Below are positions 33,698 to 45,414 of a stretch of 64,000 bases of DNA, in pieces. Position 1 is the first letter of the stretch; each line of letters starts with the position of its first letter. The stretch is from positions 1-64,000 of the forward strand of contig CAWKOH010000014.1 of assembly GCA_963851245.1 (NCBI GenBank). Direction: 5' to 3'. Below the pieces are notes generated by a model. That model made no database searches. It worked only from the letters and a program-made list of their open reading frames with translations, and was not told the DNA's origin. The position numbers and the translations under genes were made by a program. The DNA comes from CAWKOH01 sp963851245 (GTDB taxonomy: Bacteria; Actinomycetota; Acidimicrobiia; Acidimicrobiales; Palsa-688).

Positions 33698-34126
33698 TTA
33701 GCTTCGGGCCAGCAGCCCGAGCTGCTCCAATACCCCGAACTCGTCCCAGTACTGACGCAGGGAGCAGATCCGGTCGCCGTCGAACTCGGCGACGGTCACC
33801 CCGTTGACGGTGATGCGGATGCCGGTTGGCTCCACGATTCCGTCGGCCAGGACCAGGGCGCCCGAATGGGTCATGGTGACGGTCCACTCGGCACAGGCAT
33901 AGTCGCCGCTGACGTCGAGCGGGGAGACTTCCAACTCGATACCGGAGAACACCTCGTCCCGCCGCTCGAACTCCGCCACGAGTTCCCGGGCCGAGCTGAC
34001 TGAGAGGGCCGGCGCCCACACCCTCACATCGTCGGTGTACAGCTCCCCGACGACGCTGCTGTCGCCCTCGATGCTGGCGCGCAACGACCGAACCAACGTA
34101 GAAGCACGCGCCGAGTTGGTCGTCAC
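33698..34126 (-). CDS. SnoaL/NTF2-like protein
   Basis: At 142 residues it fits the NTF2/SnoaL cone fold: VRSLRASIEGDSSVVGELYTD, then EFERRDEVFSGIELEVSPLD, YACAEWTVTMTH, GIRITVNGVTVAEFDGDRI and LRQYWDEFG. Members act as cyclases, isomerases, dehydratases or small-molecule carriers; no specific catalytic pair is identified. The GTG overlaps the SHOCT gene stop (GTGA), so the two are co-translated. Confidence 0.8.
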   Translation of the reverse strand: MTTNSARASTLVRSLRASIEGDSSVVGELYTDDVRVWAPALSVSSARELVAEFERRDEVFSGIELEVSPLDVSGDYACAEWTVTMTHSGALVLADGIVEPTGIRITVNGVTVAEFDGDRICSLRQYWDEFGVLEQLGLLARS

Positions 34127-34380
34127 CGGGCGTCGGTCCCGAGCAGATTGGCCTTCGCGGCCGTGAACTCGGCGTCGGTCAACACACCGGACTTGTGGAG
34201 TTCAGCCAGCTCCTTCAGGTCTGCGAGGGGGTCTCGAGCAGGGGCAGCCGGACCGGCGACCGAACCGGCCTCCATGCCGACCGAGCTGGGCGGGACCCGC
34301 CGGGTAGCGGCGTAGGACTCCTGTAGCTGCCGGTTGTACGCCGCCTGCTGGGTCGGCTGCCTAGGCACCCGGAAGGGCAT
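34123..34380 (-). CDS. SHOCT-domain small protein
   Basis: This 85-residue protein has a disordered basic N-terminus (FRVPRQPTQQAAYNRQ) and a C-terminal SHOCT motif: DPLADLKELAELHKSGVLTD followed by AEFTAAKANLL. SHOCT segments are short oligomerisation helices found at the ends of many bacterial proteins. The ATG at 34380 is chosen; a GTG six codons earlier is possible. It overlaps the NTF2-like gene by 4 nt. Function unknown. Confidence 0.75.
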   Translation of the reverse strand: MPFRVPRQPTQQAAYNRQLQESYAATRRVPPSSVGMEAGSVAGPAAPARDPLADLKELAELHKSGVLTDAEFTAAKANLLGTDAR

Positions 34381-34449
34381 ATACGTCTGCCTTGTCACAG
34401 GAACAACATGGCCGGGAAATGTATCCCGCAGCCGCTCATCCGCCAAGGT

Positions 34450-34481
34450 CCGGCTTCGCCGGCGAAGGCCGGCGAAGCCGG
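34450..34481. repeat. 14-bp perfect hairpin of the GCCGGCGAAGCCGG type
   Basis: ccggcttcgccggc-gaag-gccggcgaagccgg is a perfect 14-bp inverted repeat with a 4-nt loop, located between divergent genes. It shares the gccggcgaagccggc core with the hairpin at 1141-1161, so the two may be one family of REP-like palindromes. Confidence 0.7.
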
Positions 34482-34569
34482 CGGGATGAAGAGCGTCCGG
34501 CCCTCGAACCCACCTGAAGGGCCTGGAAAATGCGCCTGTACCCGGTCTGGGGCCCGACAGACTGGGGTC

Positions 34570-35370
34570 GTGGCCCCGGAGGATGTGTACACGCACGGCC
34601 ATCACGAGTCCGTCCTGCGTTCGCACGTGTGGCGGACGGTCGACAACTCGGCCGGCTATCTCCTTCAATGGCTGCAGGCCGGCCTCGACGTACTCGACGT
34701 CGGTTGCGGTCCCGGCACGATAACGACCGGGTTGGCCGCTCGGGTCGCCCCCGGGACAGTGGTTGGGATCGACCGGTCAGCCGAGGTGATCGAGCAGGCC
34801 AAAAGCATCGCTGGGACTTCCGTCCACGTGCGCTTCGAGGTCGGCGACGTGTACGCGCTGGCCTACCCCGATGACAGTTTCGATCTGGTGCACGCCCATC
34901 AGGTCCTGCAACACCTCTCAGACCCGGTTGCGGCGCTACGGGAGATGCACCGCGTCTGCCGAGTCGGAGGCGTGGTGGCCGCCCGCGACGCCGACTACGC
35001 GTCTTTCGCCTGGGCACCGGCCGATCCCCGGCTGGACGATTGGCTGACCACCTACCGGTCGGTTGCCAGGGCCAACGGCGGCGAGCCCGACGCCGGCCGC
35101 TACCTCCTGGGCTGGGCCGACGCGGCCGGATTCGCGACTGTTCGCTCCTCGGCTTCGGCGTGGTGTTTCGCCACCCCGCAGGACCGGTCCTGGTGGGGTG
35201 GCCTTTGGGCCGACCGGATGCGCCACTCCGCGGTGGCCGATCGGGCCCTGGCCGCGGGCCTCGCCACCCGAGAACGACTGACGGGCATGGCCGACGCCTT
35301 CGACGCCTGGAGCGCAGAGCCTTCGGGCTGGTTCGCTGTTCTCCATGGCGAGGTCGTCGCCACCAAGTAA
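34570..35370 (+). CDS. Class I SAM-dependent methyltransferase
   Basis: The 266-residue protein has motif I VLDVGCGPGTITTGLAARV, the acidic end of strand 2 in VVGIDRSAEVIEQA, EVGDVYALAYPDDSFDLVHA and the post-motif VLQHLSDPVAALREMHRV of UbiE/COQ5-like enzymes. A C-terminal region (YLLGWADAAGFATVRSSAS) resembles methyltransferases acting on small molecules. The GTG at 34570 opens VAPEDVYTHGHHESVL, typical for this group. It stands upstream of a glycosyltransferase on the same strand (128 bp), and the two may act on the same natural product or lipid. Substrate unknown. Confidence 0.85.
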   Translation: MAPEDVYTHGHHESVLRSHVWRTVDNSAGYLLQWLQAGLDVLDVGCGPGTITTGLAARVAPGTVVGIDRSAEVIEQAKSIAGTSVHVRFEVGDVYALAYPDDSFDLVHAHQVLQHLSDPVAALREMHRVCRVGGVVAARDADYASFAWAPADPRLDDWLTTYRSVARANGGEPDAGRYLLGWADAAGFATVRSSASAWCFATPQDRSWWGGLWADRMRHSAVADRALAAGLATRERLTGMADAFDAWSAEPSGWFAVLHGEVVATK

Positions 35371-35498
35371 CCGACATTCTGGCAGGGTCCGCCGGCGGTA
35401 CATCGGACAGGACCCGGACGCCCGGTCGCCACGCATCGGCCCCGCATCGGCCTGCGCAGTCCGGTTCGTCGCCCCAACCGACCACTACTATCCAACTC

Positions 35499-36638
35499 GT
35501 GAGGCGGGTCGGGCACTTCCTGGTTGTCATCTGGGATGGAGGAGGCAACGTGCTGCCCGCCGCCGGCCTGACCGCCGCTCTCGTGAATCAGGGCCACGAC
35601 GTGAGGGTGATCGGATCAGCAGAGCTCCAGACCCGATTCGAACGGGCCGGAGCCAGGTTCCGGCCCTTCGAGCGAGCACAGCCCCCCCAATTGAATGAGG
35701 GGGACGTCTCCGATGACAACGTGCTCGGATTTACTCGTTTCATTTCGGGAAGGCGTCTGGCCGAGGATGTCCTGGAGGAGCTGAGATCGGAGCCGACCGA
35801 CGTGGCGGTGGTCGATGCGTTCGTCTCTGCGGGCTTGGCGGCGGCAGAGAAAGCGGCCGTGCCGGCCGTGCCGTTGGTCCACGTTCTCTATGCGCCATGT
35901 GTAGAAGGGCCCGTCGCCACGCAGTGGGACTTCACTCGACCCATGGTCGAGACCACACGACGGCGCCTGGAAATCTCCGAGATCGATCCTGCTTCTCCTG
36001 TCATGGCTGGACTCTGGTCACGCTGCCCCATCGTGTTGGCGTGTGCTCCGGAGTCATTCGATGTTCCCTCCGACCGCTTGCCGTCCAACGCTCGGTACGT
36101 GGGACCCATCTTCGACGGGCCCATGGCCTCTCCATGGCAACCGGGGGGCGGCCGGGTGCTGGTCAGCTTCAGCACGACTGCCATGCGGCAGCACGACGTC
36201 CTGCAGCGAACTCTGGACGCTCTGGCTGAGGCTGACGTCAAGGTGGTGTGCACCCTGGGAGGGGTTTCGATCGAAGGCCTCTCGCCGCCACCCAACGCGT
36301 CGATCTCCAATTGGATACCCCACCGCGAACTTCTGCCCCGCACCGACGTGGTGGTGACTCATGCCGGCCTGGGCACCGTGATGGCCGCGCTGGCATCGGG
36401 CGTGCCCATGTTGTGTATGCCGATGGGGCGGGACCAGCCCCTCAACGCCCAGAGGGTCGCGACGCTCGGGCTCGGCATCGACCTGTCCCCCGATGCGTCC
36501 GCCGGTGCCATCCGGGACGCGGTCGAGGTTGTCCTGGACAACGAGAGCTTCAGGCAGCGGGCGCAGTCGATGGCCGAGGACATCGCCTCGTACGGAAACG
36601 GAAAGGTTGCCGTACAGGAGCTGGAATCCTTACTCTGA
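35499..36638 (+). CDS. GT1-family (MGT-type) glycosyltransferase
   Basis: The 379-residue protein is a GT-B fold enzyme. Its N-terminal half opens VGHFLVVIWDGGGNVLPAAG and scans HDVRVIGSAELQTRFERAG, as in macrolide glycosyltransferases. The C-terminal half carries the nucleotide-sugar motif: PHRELLPRTDVVVTHAGLGT, MAALASGVPMLCMPMG, RDQPLNAQRV. It transfers a sugar from a UDP or dTDP donor to a small hydrophobic acceptor. The GTG at 35499 gives a full-length N-terminus. Its neighbour is a methyltransferase. Confidence 0.88.
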   Translation: MRRVGHFLVVIWDGGGNVLPAAGLTAALVNQGHDVRVIGSAELQTRFERAGARFRPFERAQPPQLNEGDVSDDNVLGFTRFISGRRLAEDVLEELRSEPTDVAVVDAFVSAGLAAAEKAAVPAVPLVHVLYAPCVEGPVATQWDFTRPMVETTRRRLEISEIDPASPVMAGLWSRCPIVLACAPESFDVPSDRLPSNARYVGPIFDGPMASPWQPGGGRVLVSFSTTAMRQHDVLQRTLDALAEADVKVVCTLGGVSIEGLSPPPNASISNWIPHRELLPRTDVVVTHAGLGTVMAALASGVPMLCMPMGRDQPLNAQRVATLGLGIDLSPDASAGAIRDAVEVVLDNESFRQRAQSMAEDIASYGNGKVAVQELESLL

Positions 36639-36757
36639 CCGTTCGCAGCTGCCCGATTGTCTCGTCCGTGAGCATCTGTGGACGATCATGGGCCTGTGAC
36701 GACGACCACGCTCAGTATCGCGGTGGGACAGGTGCCGCCTCTATTTTTACGGGGCTT

Positions 36758-39700
36758 CTAGCCGCGCCGGCGAGAAGGGCCGCTTGCGCGCCGTCGGCTG
36801 GCGGAGATCAAGAGGATTCCGAGTCCGATTAGAGCCAGTGCCGGGATAGCGAACTTGGCGATTTCCAGTCCGGTGTTGGCCAGGTTGTCATCGTTAGCCG
36901 GAGCACTCGACGCAGGGCTGGATGGCGAGACGAAGACCGGGGCGATATCTGAGGCCGATGCTGGTGGGCTTCCTGGGCCGGTGGCGGTGGCGGTGTTGGT
37001 GACGTTGGGTGCGGCTCCGCTTTGGATGCTTACTGTGACGGTCAGGGTCAATGACTGTCCGACGCCGAGTGCCCCAGTGTGGGTGCAGGTCACTTTTCCG
37101 CCGGCTTGGGCACACGCCCATCCGGTGCCGCTGGCACTGAGGTAGCTGAGACCGGCCGGGAGGGGGTCGGTGATCTGTATTGGGCCCGGGGTGGCGGTGG
37201 GGCCGTTGTTGGTGACGGTGAGCAGATAGGCGCCTTGGCTCACCGACGATGAACTGGGTGGTGTGCCGCTTGGTGAGGGCGAGCCCGGCGGTGGGATCCA
37301 CGGTGAGGGGGTCGCTGGCGCTGGCCTGGCCGGGGATGGCGGGGTCAGTCGAGGTCACGGTGGCGACGTTGACCAGCCGGGGGTAGGCGGCCGGACCGAC
37401 GTGCACGGTCAGGGTGATGGGTGGCGAGTCGACGCCTGCCGCCAAGGTCCCGGCCAGTTGGCAGGTCACCCGGTTTGATGGCGCCACGCAGGTCCAGTCA
37501 GTGCCGGTGGCGGAAATGTAGGTCAGGCCGGCGGGCAGCGGGTCGGTAACTACCACCTGGTCGGCGGTGGAGGGGCCGGCGTTATGAACCTGGATATGGA
37601 AGTCGATCGGTTGTCCGACCACGCCTGGGCCGCTGTGGGTCTTGGTGATGCTGAGTTTGGCCGACCGTTGAATGGTGATGGTTCCGCTACCGGTGCCTGC
37701 GTTGCCTGGAGTGGTTGACGTGACGGTTGCGGTGTTGGTCTGGCTGCCGGTTGGTGCGTCGGCCGACAGCTGGACCAGCATCTCAGGGATGGCGCGTCGG
37801 TGCCGGCCGGTAGTCCGCTCTGGAGGGTGCAGGTGACGGTCTGCTGATCGGTCGGGGCAGGTGGCGCCGGCCCCGGACTGCACGCCCACGGGGCGGCCGC
37901 GCTCAGGTACGTCTCGATAGGCGGGCAGGGTGTCGGTGATTGTCAGGGGGCCGGCGGCGTCGCTGGGCCCGTCGTTGTGTGCGACTAGAGTCCAGCTGAA
38001 TGACGTCCCGGCGGCGGGTGTGGCGTCGCTGGGTTGTTTGGTCAGGGTCAGGTTGGCCTGGGCTTCCACGGGTACCACGGCGCTGGCCGGCGCAGGCGGC
38101 TGACCCGACGGCGTCGGGTGTGGACGAGTCGATGGTGGCGGTGTTGGTGATGGTGGCATCGCCGTTGGCGTCCAGAGGGGTGGAGGGATCGACGGTCGTC
38201 ACCACCGTTATGGGGGGGACGGCGGTCCCGGGTGGCGCGGCGGGGACCGACGGCCGCGTGCACACCACGGTGTCGGCGCTCGCCGAGCAAGCCCAGCCGA
38301 CTCCGGTGGCAGAGACGTAGTTCAGGTATTGGGGCAGGGGGTCGGTGACGACGACGTCGGCGGCGTCGCTGGGGCCCGGAATTGGTGGCCTGCAGGGTGA
38401 AGGTCGCCTCGGTGCCGGCCAGGACCGGTGCGGGGGTGTCAAGGGTCTTGGTCAAGCCCACGTCGGCCTCGGTGTGAACCTGGGTGGGGTCGCTGGCCGA
38501 GTTGTTGGTCGAGGTCGGGATCGGCGGTGGCGCTTTGGACCTGGGCGGCGTTGACGATGGTGGAGGGGCCGGCGTCGGGATCAACGGTCACGTCGAGGGT
38601 GATGTCCGGCGCGGCTGTGCCGGCGGCCAGTCCGCCGGAAGGGTGCAGGTGACCAGCCGGTTGGCCGAGTCGTAGGCGCAGGTCCACTCGTTTGCCGGGT
38701 ACCCGCCGAGTCGTAGGTGAGGCCTTGGGGTAGGGGGTCGGTAACGGTGACCGGACCGGGAATGTCGGATGGGCCGTTGTTGGTCACGCCGAGCGTGTAT
38801 TGGAACGGGTCGCCGGCGATGGCGGTCCCGGTGCTCTGTTTGGTGATGGCCAGGTCGGCGCTGCCATTGATAGTGGTCGTGTCCGTCGAGCTGTTGTTGG
38901 CCGGGTCGGGGTCGGGCGTGGTGCTGGAGACCACGGCTGTGTTCGCGATGGGCATGCTGGTGTCGAGGTTGGGGGCCAAACGGACGGTGAGCGTCATGGT
39001 GGTGTTCGTGCCGGCGGGGAACGGCCCCCTGTCGGTGCATGTGACCTGCTGTCCCGCGGCCGAGCAGGTCCAACCGGGAGCGGTGCCGCTTACGAAGGTG
39101 AGACCGGTCGGGAGGGTGTCGGCGATGGTGGGGTCGGCGGCGTCGGAGGGGCCGAAGTTTTGGACTTCCAGGGTGTACTGGGCGTCGGTTGCCGGCCACG
39201 AAGGTGCCGACGTGCTGCTTCTTGATGGCCAGGTCGGCGCTGGTGGCCGGGGTGGTGGTGACAGAGGCAGTGTTGTTAGCGGGGTTGGGGTCAGGGGTGG
39301 TGGTTGAGGTGATGGTGGCCGTGTTCACCACCGGGGCGGTCTGCGACGAGGGGATGCCGACCGTCACTACGAGCTGCGCCGTTACCGACCCCACGGCCAG
39401 GTTGGGGCTGTAGGTGCAGGTGAGGGTGGCGCCCACGGTTCCGGGCGGGGTGGGGTCGCATTCCCAGTCCGCTCCCGCCGCCGACACGAAGGTGCTGGTG
39501 GCGGGCAGGGTGTCGGTTATGGTGAACGGCCCGGCTGAGACCGAGGGCCCGAGGTTGGTGACGGCGATGGCGTAGGTGGCGGGGTCTCCGGCGATCATCT
39601 GGGGGGAGGTGAGGGACTTGGCCATCTCCAGGTCGGCCTGGGTGTTGACGGTGGTGCTGGCCTGGCCGGTGTTGTTGTCCAGGTTCGGGTCGAAGGTGCG

Positions 39701-42700
39701 GGCTTCGACGGTGGCCGAGTTGGAGAAGATGGTGCCTTGCGGGACGTCGGAGGCGACGTTGTAGCTGACGGTGATGGGCGGGAAGGCGGCTCCGGCGGCG
39801 AGCGTGTCGGTCTGGTTGGTGCGGGTGCAGGTCAGCGGTATGTCGGTGGTGCAGGTCCAGCCCGACCCGGATGCGGTCACGTGGGTGACACCGGCCGGTA
39901 ACGGGTTGTTGAAGCCGTCGGTGACGGTAAACGGGCCGGTGGCGGTGTCCGGTCCCTGGTTGCTGACATTGAGGGTCCAGCTGCCGCTCTCACCAGCGAT
40001 GGGCTGTGTTCCCACCTGTTTGGTCAGGACCATGTCGGCGGAGGCGATCCGCGCCAAGGCGCTGGCCGCTGGGCCGCTATAAGAGCCGGTCTGGTTGCCG
40101 GTGGCGCCGGTCCGGTCCTGGGCGAAAGGCGCGGCCGTATTGGTCTGGGGAATCGAAAGGCCGACGCCGGGACTGATGGCCACGTCCTCGGTGGGGGTGG
40201 CGGTGTAGGTGATGGTGAGCGAACCGCCGGGACCCAGGTTGGCCAGGTCGGACCAGACCAGGTTGCTGCCCGAGAAGCTGACTATAGGGTCGATCTGGCT
40301 GGCCGGGCCGCCGTTGACCGACACCATGGCGCTGTTGTTGTCGTAGCTCCAGTTGGGGGGCAGGATGTCGGCGGCCCCCACCGCGTAGGCGATGCCGGCG
40401 CCGGTGTTGGTCAGCGTGATCTGCCACGTGAATGGCTCACCGATGTAGGCGATGGTGCCCTGAGGTGTGGATTTGGCTGCCTGTACAAACGGGAAGATCG
40501 GGTTCACCGGTGCGTCGGCGGTCGGGGTGGCCGGGTACTGGCGGCCCCCGCTGGGCAGGGAGGCGTAGCCGGTGATGTCGGCCCGGTTCACCTGGGGGGC
40601 GGTGGTCAGCCCGGCCGAGGGGGCCAGTCTGGCCGAGTAGGTGAGAAGAACCGAGGCGCCCGGGTCGATCGGCCCGGGGATGGTCCAGGTGAGGGTGCCA
40701 CCCGCGCCGGTCGTCGGATCCGCGCCGATCAGTGACGCCCCCGTTGGAGATCGAGGCGGGGTCGACGACCACCCCGGCCGGGACGTTGTCGGTGACGGTG
40801 ACGTTGTACGCCGGGCTGGTTGTGGCGGTGTCAGCGTTGGTGGCGGTGAGCGTGTACTGGAAGGTCTGGCCTGGCTGCACAGTGGTGTCATTAACGGACT
40901 TGGTGATCGACATGCTGGGCTCTATGACCGTGATCGGGGCGCTGGCACTCGAGCGACGTCTGATCGAAAGTGGCGCCCGCCGATGTCGGCGGCGGCAGCG
41001 CCGTGTTGTCCCAGGCGATGTGGGCCGAGTTGGTCAACGTGGCGCCCGCTTTGGCGGCGGCCACGTCGGCCACCTGGGCGCTGTAGACCACGGTGACGAT
41101 CCGGTTCTGGGTGGTGCCCGTGACGTTGCCGAAGAACAGTCCGATCTTCGTTCCGCTTCCGCTGGCCACCGGGGTGAGCGGAGTGGGGACCGGCAGGGTG
41201 CAGGTGGTGCCGTCCAGGTTCACGCACGACACCGAGACCAGCGACACCGAGGCCGAGTTGAGTCCGGCGGGCAGAGTGTCGATGCCGGTGAGATTGAAGT
41301 AGGAGACGTTGGCGTTCAGGGTGGCTGTCACCGTGTAGGTGACGGTCTGGCCGATAGTGGCGGCTGTCGGCGAAGCGGTCTTGATCAGGTTGGCGCCCAG
41401 AACGGTGATCATCCGGCTGGCCGTCTTGGTGTAGAGGCGGCCCCCGGCGGGGCCCGGGTCGGTCGGCCCGGTCCGGGTGCCGGGCAGGGAGTCGCCGGTC
41501 AGGGTGGCGTTGTTGGTGAAGGTTTGCTTGCCGGTAGCAGCCGGGGTGACGGTGGCGGTGTAAGTGAGCGACTGCAATGCTCCGGGGTTGACGTCGCCGA
41601 CGTTCCACTCCACCTGGGTGGTACCGGCCGCGCACGGGGCGCCGGCGCCCGGAGTGGGGGTGACGGTGCTGCCCTGGGTCGGTGTTCCGTAGGCGTCGAA
41701 GGTCAAGCCCGCCGGAAGGCAGTCAACCACCCAGGCCTCATGTAGCACCGAGGCGCTCGCCGCGTTAGAGGCGGTGAGCGTGTAGGTGACCGTCTGGCCT
41801 CCGACCACGTTGGAGGGGCTGGCCGATTTGGTCAGCGACGGCGAGGGTTCGACAATCGCCACCTGTGCCGACCCGGTGCTGGGTTGAGGGGCGAGTCCGC
41901 TCGGTGCGGCCCCGGCCGTGAAGGTTGCGGTGTTGGTGCGGGTGACTCCGGCCACGTTGGCGGCGGCGGTGGTCACCCGGGCCACGATGGTTACGGCAAA
42001 GCGGAGCGGGACGGCCGAGGTGTTGTCGAGGACGGCCGGCAGGGTGAGGGTGGCCGTGGAAGAGTTGAAGGTGACGCCCGGCGGCAGCGGCTGGGTCGGC
42101 GGCACCACGCCGGCCGAGGGGGAGTAACCGGCCGAGGCCGACAGCAGGGTCAGACCGGTCGGCATCGGATCGGTTAGCACGCCGCTGTACACGGTGGCGT
42201 GGGCCGGTATGTCGGCGTAGACGGTGTAGGTGACCTGCTCGCCGATAGTGGCCTGGGTTGACGGCGGCGCCCGGCGGAACCTCGCCGCCCACGTTGCCCG
42301 GTTCGTTGATGGCCGAGGCCACATGTTTGCTGACCGCCACCGGAGCAAGGAAGACGTCCGAGTTGTCGCTGGCGGCCGGGGCGTTCTGGTCGGCAGCTGG
42401 GACGGTGGTGTCCACGTTGTTCGCCGGAAGAACGGGGTGACCTGGCCGGGATGTTGTTCTCGATATCGAAGGAGCGAACCGAGGCGGTGTCGACCAGGTC
42501 GGTGCCGGCGCTGGTTCCGGGCGGGATGGTGACCGCGTAGGTGTAGGTGACCGAGGCGCCGGGATCTGATCACCTCGCTGGCCGGCCGGTTCCAAACGAT
42601 GGCGCTGAGAGTGGCGGCCTGGGCGAAGGAAGGTTGGCCGGGGTCTCCCGGGTCGGTGCACACTCCCCCGGCGCTGATGGCGCTGACGTCGGCGCAGGTG

Positions 42701-45132
42701 ATGCCGGGGGCCAGGGCGTCCCAGGTTTGCACCGACTGGACGGCGCTGGTCGAGGTGGGCGGGTTGGCGACGTCCACCCGGAATACGACCACGTCGCCCT
42801 CCTGCACTTGCACGTGGTCAACGTTGGGCGGGTTGCCCCCGGCGGGGAGACCGTTGACGCTGTCGACGCCCTTGAGGACCGATACCGGCGGGGCCGGGTT
42901 GATCGTGAAATGACGCTCGGTCCCGCAGCGCGGTGACGGTGCCGGCGCTGTTCTGGGCCTGCAGCTTGGCGTAGTTGGTGGTCGGCATTCGGCTCGGTCG
43001 CCAGACGGCGCCGAGGTGACGATGGCGCTGAAGCGGACCTGGAACACCGATCCCGGCGCTACCGCCAGCTCCCCAGTCTCCTGCGGGGCGCCCAGCGTCC
43101 AGTGCAGCGCCCCTTGGCGGCCAGAGACTCGTCCAGGTTGATCTGATTGCCGGGAAGCGTGTTGTTCGGTCCGACCACGATCGAACCTGGCTCCAAGGTG
43201 GTGCTCAGAGGCAGAAAGTCGGTCACGAACGGGGGCAACGGTGTCGTTGGTGGAGCGAAGCTGGCGGTGATCTCGAAACAGATCCGGTCACCCAGACTGA
43301 AGGTGGCCTGAGCCGGGGATGGCTTGGCGTAGGTGTCGTCAGCGCAGTTCTGGTCGGTGACGTAAGGCTGGATCAGCTTGGTCACGGCTCCCGCCAGTGC
43401 TGGTCTGGGTCACGCTGCTGGAGTCGGTGACCGTGGTCGGTGTGAGGTCGGGCGAGCCGGGAATGGGTGTCGAGGTTCCGACCACGCCGGCGGTGTTGGT
43501 GAAGGCGTCCCCGGTGGCTGTCGGGTCGCCCGCCAGCGGCCCGCCCGTGATAGGTCGTGCGCATGCGGGCCTGGAAGGTGATGGTGGCGTGCCGTTGCGG
43601 GCCACGTCGATCGGGTCGAACACCACCGTGAAGGTCCCGTCCGGGTTCTGGGTCACCGACTGGTAGGGGACCGACGGGGCGACCGTGCCCGGGTTGCAGT
43701 CAGGCGGCGCCCCGGCCACATAGTTCTGGGTCGTGCCCAGCGGGCAGATCCCGTTCGGGATGGTGTCGGTGACGGTGATGTCGCTGTTGTCGACGTATTC
43801 GCTCGAGGCGATGTTCAAGGTGTAAGTGGCCAGCCCGCCGCCTGCGAAGTCGGTCGGGTAACCGATTTGATGATGCGCAGGTCGTTGACAGTCACCGTGT
43901 GGCTGGCCTGGACGTCGACCGCCGGAGACGCTCCCGGTGACACCGGGCCGGTGTAAGTGCCGGACACGTCGACGTAAGTTGGTCAGCGAAGAGGCAGCCC
44001 CGTTCTGACGGGTGGTCTGGCCGGTGTTGTTGTCCAGGTTGGCGGCCTGACCCAGCGACCCCGGGCTGGGCGGGCCGCCCGGGAAGGTCAGGGTGTTCTC
44101 CCGCTGAGGGATGCCCGCGGCGTAGCTGATGGTCAGCACCTGACCCGGTGCCAGCGAGCCCACATTCCAGGTCACCTCGGTGTAGACACCAGCCGGCAAT
44201 CCCGGCGGTGCGCTCACCGTGTTCACGCTGGCCGGCGTGGGACAATCGGCCACCGGCGGTGTCGCCGCCAAGCTCGGTGCGCCCGGGTACTCGGGGCCGG
44301 TAGTGGTGTTGTCGACCCCCCCGCACTCCAGGAACTCCAACGACGCCGGCAGATAGTCGGTCACCACGGTGTCGTCAGTGGCACCGCCGTCACCGTTGGT
44401 GACAGTCAGCGTGTAGACCGTCGTGTGGTCGTGCACACCCCTGAGCAGCTTCGCCTCCGGGCTTGGTTCCGCCTTGGTGACCGCCAACGCAGAAACCATC
44501 GTCGAAGCCGAACTGGGCGCCGAAGCGGTCACCGCCGGGTTAGATATCGGCGCCCCCGTAGAGTCGAACAGAGGGACTACCCGAGGGTCGGTGCTGCTGA
44601 AGCCCGTGGCCGTGTCAGTGAAGGTCGACTGCACCGGCCAGAGTGTCGGATCGGCGGTCACCTCGAAACTGATCGAGTTGCTGTCACCCGGCGGCAGGTC
44701 GAAATTGTCGGGCCAGATCAGCGTCTGCGCTCCGGTGACAGGGTCAGTAACCACCGTCGGATCCCCGATATCGGACGGCAACGTGGAACCCGCCACATAA
44801 GTCACGCCCGCTGGCAACACATCCCTGAAAGACACGTTGTACTGCTGAACCCCGCCCGCACCCGCCGCCGGGTTCGCCGCCGCCAACGTGTAACGCACCG
44901 GCGACCCGACCAGAGTGGTAGCCGGTCCCGACTTCGTAACACTTATCGGCGGCGGATCGGCTGCCGCCGCCGTGAGTGTGGCCGCCGCCCGCGTCCCCGA
45001 GTGAAATGCTCCAGGCGGCGCTGCTGCGGTGGTGGCGAAAGCCGGCGCCGCCACCATCGTCGAGAGCACCACCAACAAAGCGGCAAAGGTCGACCTGACC
45101 GCCGGGCCACTAATCCGCCTAAGCCCCTCCAT
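36758..45132 (-). CDS. Giant DUF11-repeat surface protein with LANTG sorting signal (frameshifted)
   Basis: The ATG at 45132 (GAGG seven nt upstream) starts a signal peptide (STFAALLVVLSTMVAAPAFA). For 8.4 kb the same strand then encodes repeats of about 120-130 residues with the DUF11 core (TYxLxVxNxGP...PLPAGLTYxSAxGxxWxC), broken into several frames near 43.4, 43.05, 40.9, 38.6, 38.4, 37.9 and 37.2 kb. The C-terminus reads NLANTGLEIAKFAIPALALIGL and ends in basic residues: a LAxTG motif of the sortase E type, a membrane segment and a positive tail. After correction the protein would exceed 2,700 residues. It is a wall-anchored adhesin or structural protein. Repeats may have caused assembly errors. 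Confidence 0.82.
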
Positions 45133-45200
45133 AACCAAACCTCACTCCCCAACAGTTGTTGGACTGCGTGCCCCGCCCGCCGCTCGTGGTGCGCCCGGTA

Positions 45201-45359
45201 CTAGCCACTCCGCGGTCCTTTGGCCACCCAGTCGCCCAACGTACCATCGAGGATCCCCGGATCCCTGGCCAATAGTGCGATCGGCCTATCCGTCTCTTCG
45301 ACGATCCGGACCGCTCCTTCTCGGAACTCCGGATCGACCTTTCGTCGTCTCTCTGGCAT
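45201..45359 (-). mobile_element. IS3-family transposase OrfA remnant
   Basis: A 52-residue reading frame, MPERRRKVDPEFREGAVRIV onward with ETDRPIALLARDPGI and DGTLGDWVAKG, matches the N-terminal HTH of IS3-family OrfA proteins (KFDPEFREGAVRIV, IAxVARDLGI, GTLxNWV). It ends at a TAG and no OrfB follows, so it is a fragment of an insertion sequence. It sits between the giant surface gene and the toxin-like locus. No terminal inverted repeats were identified. Confidence 0.75.
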
Positions 45360-45414
45360 CGCTACTCCTCTTTACGCGATGCCTCCACGGAATGGGCGCG
45401 AGGTCTTCATGACC

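Noticed and set aside
36639..36757. Possible terminator between the glycosyltransferase and giant surface gene
   Set aside because: There is a short T-run (tattttta) but no convincing stem ahead of it.
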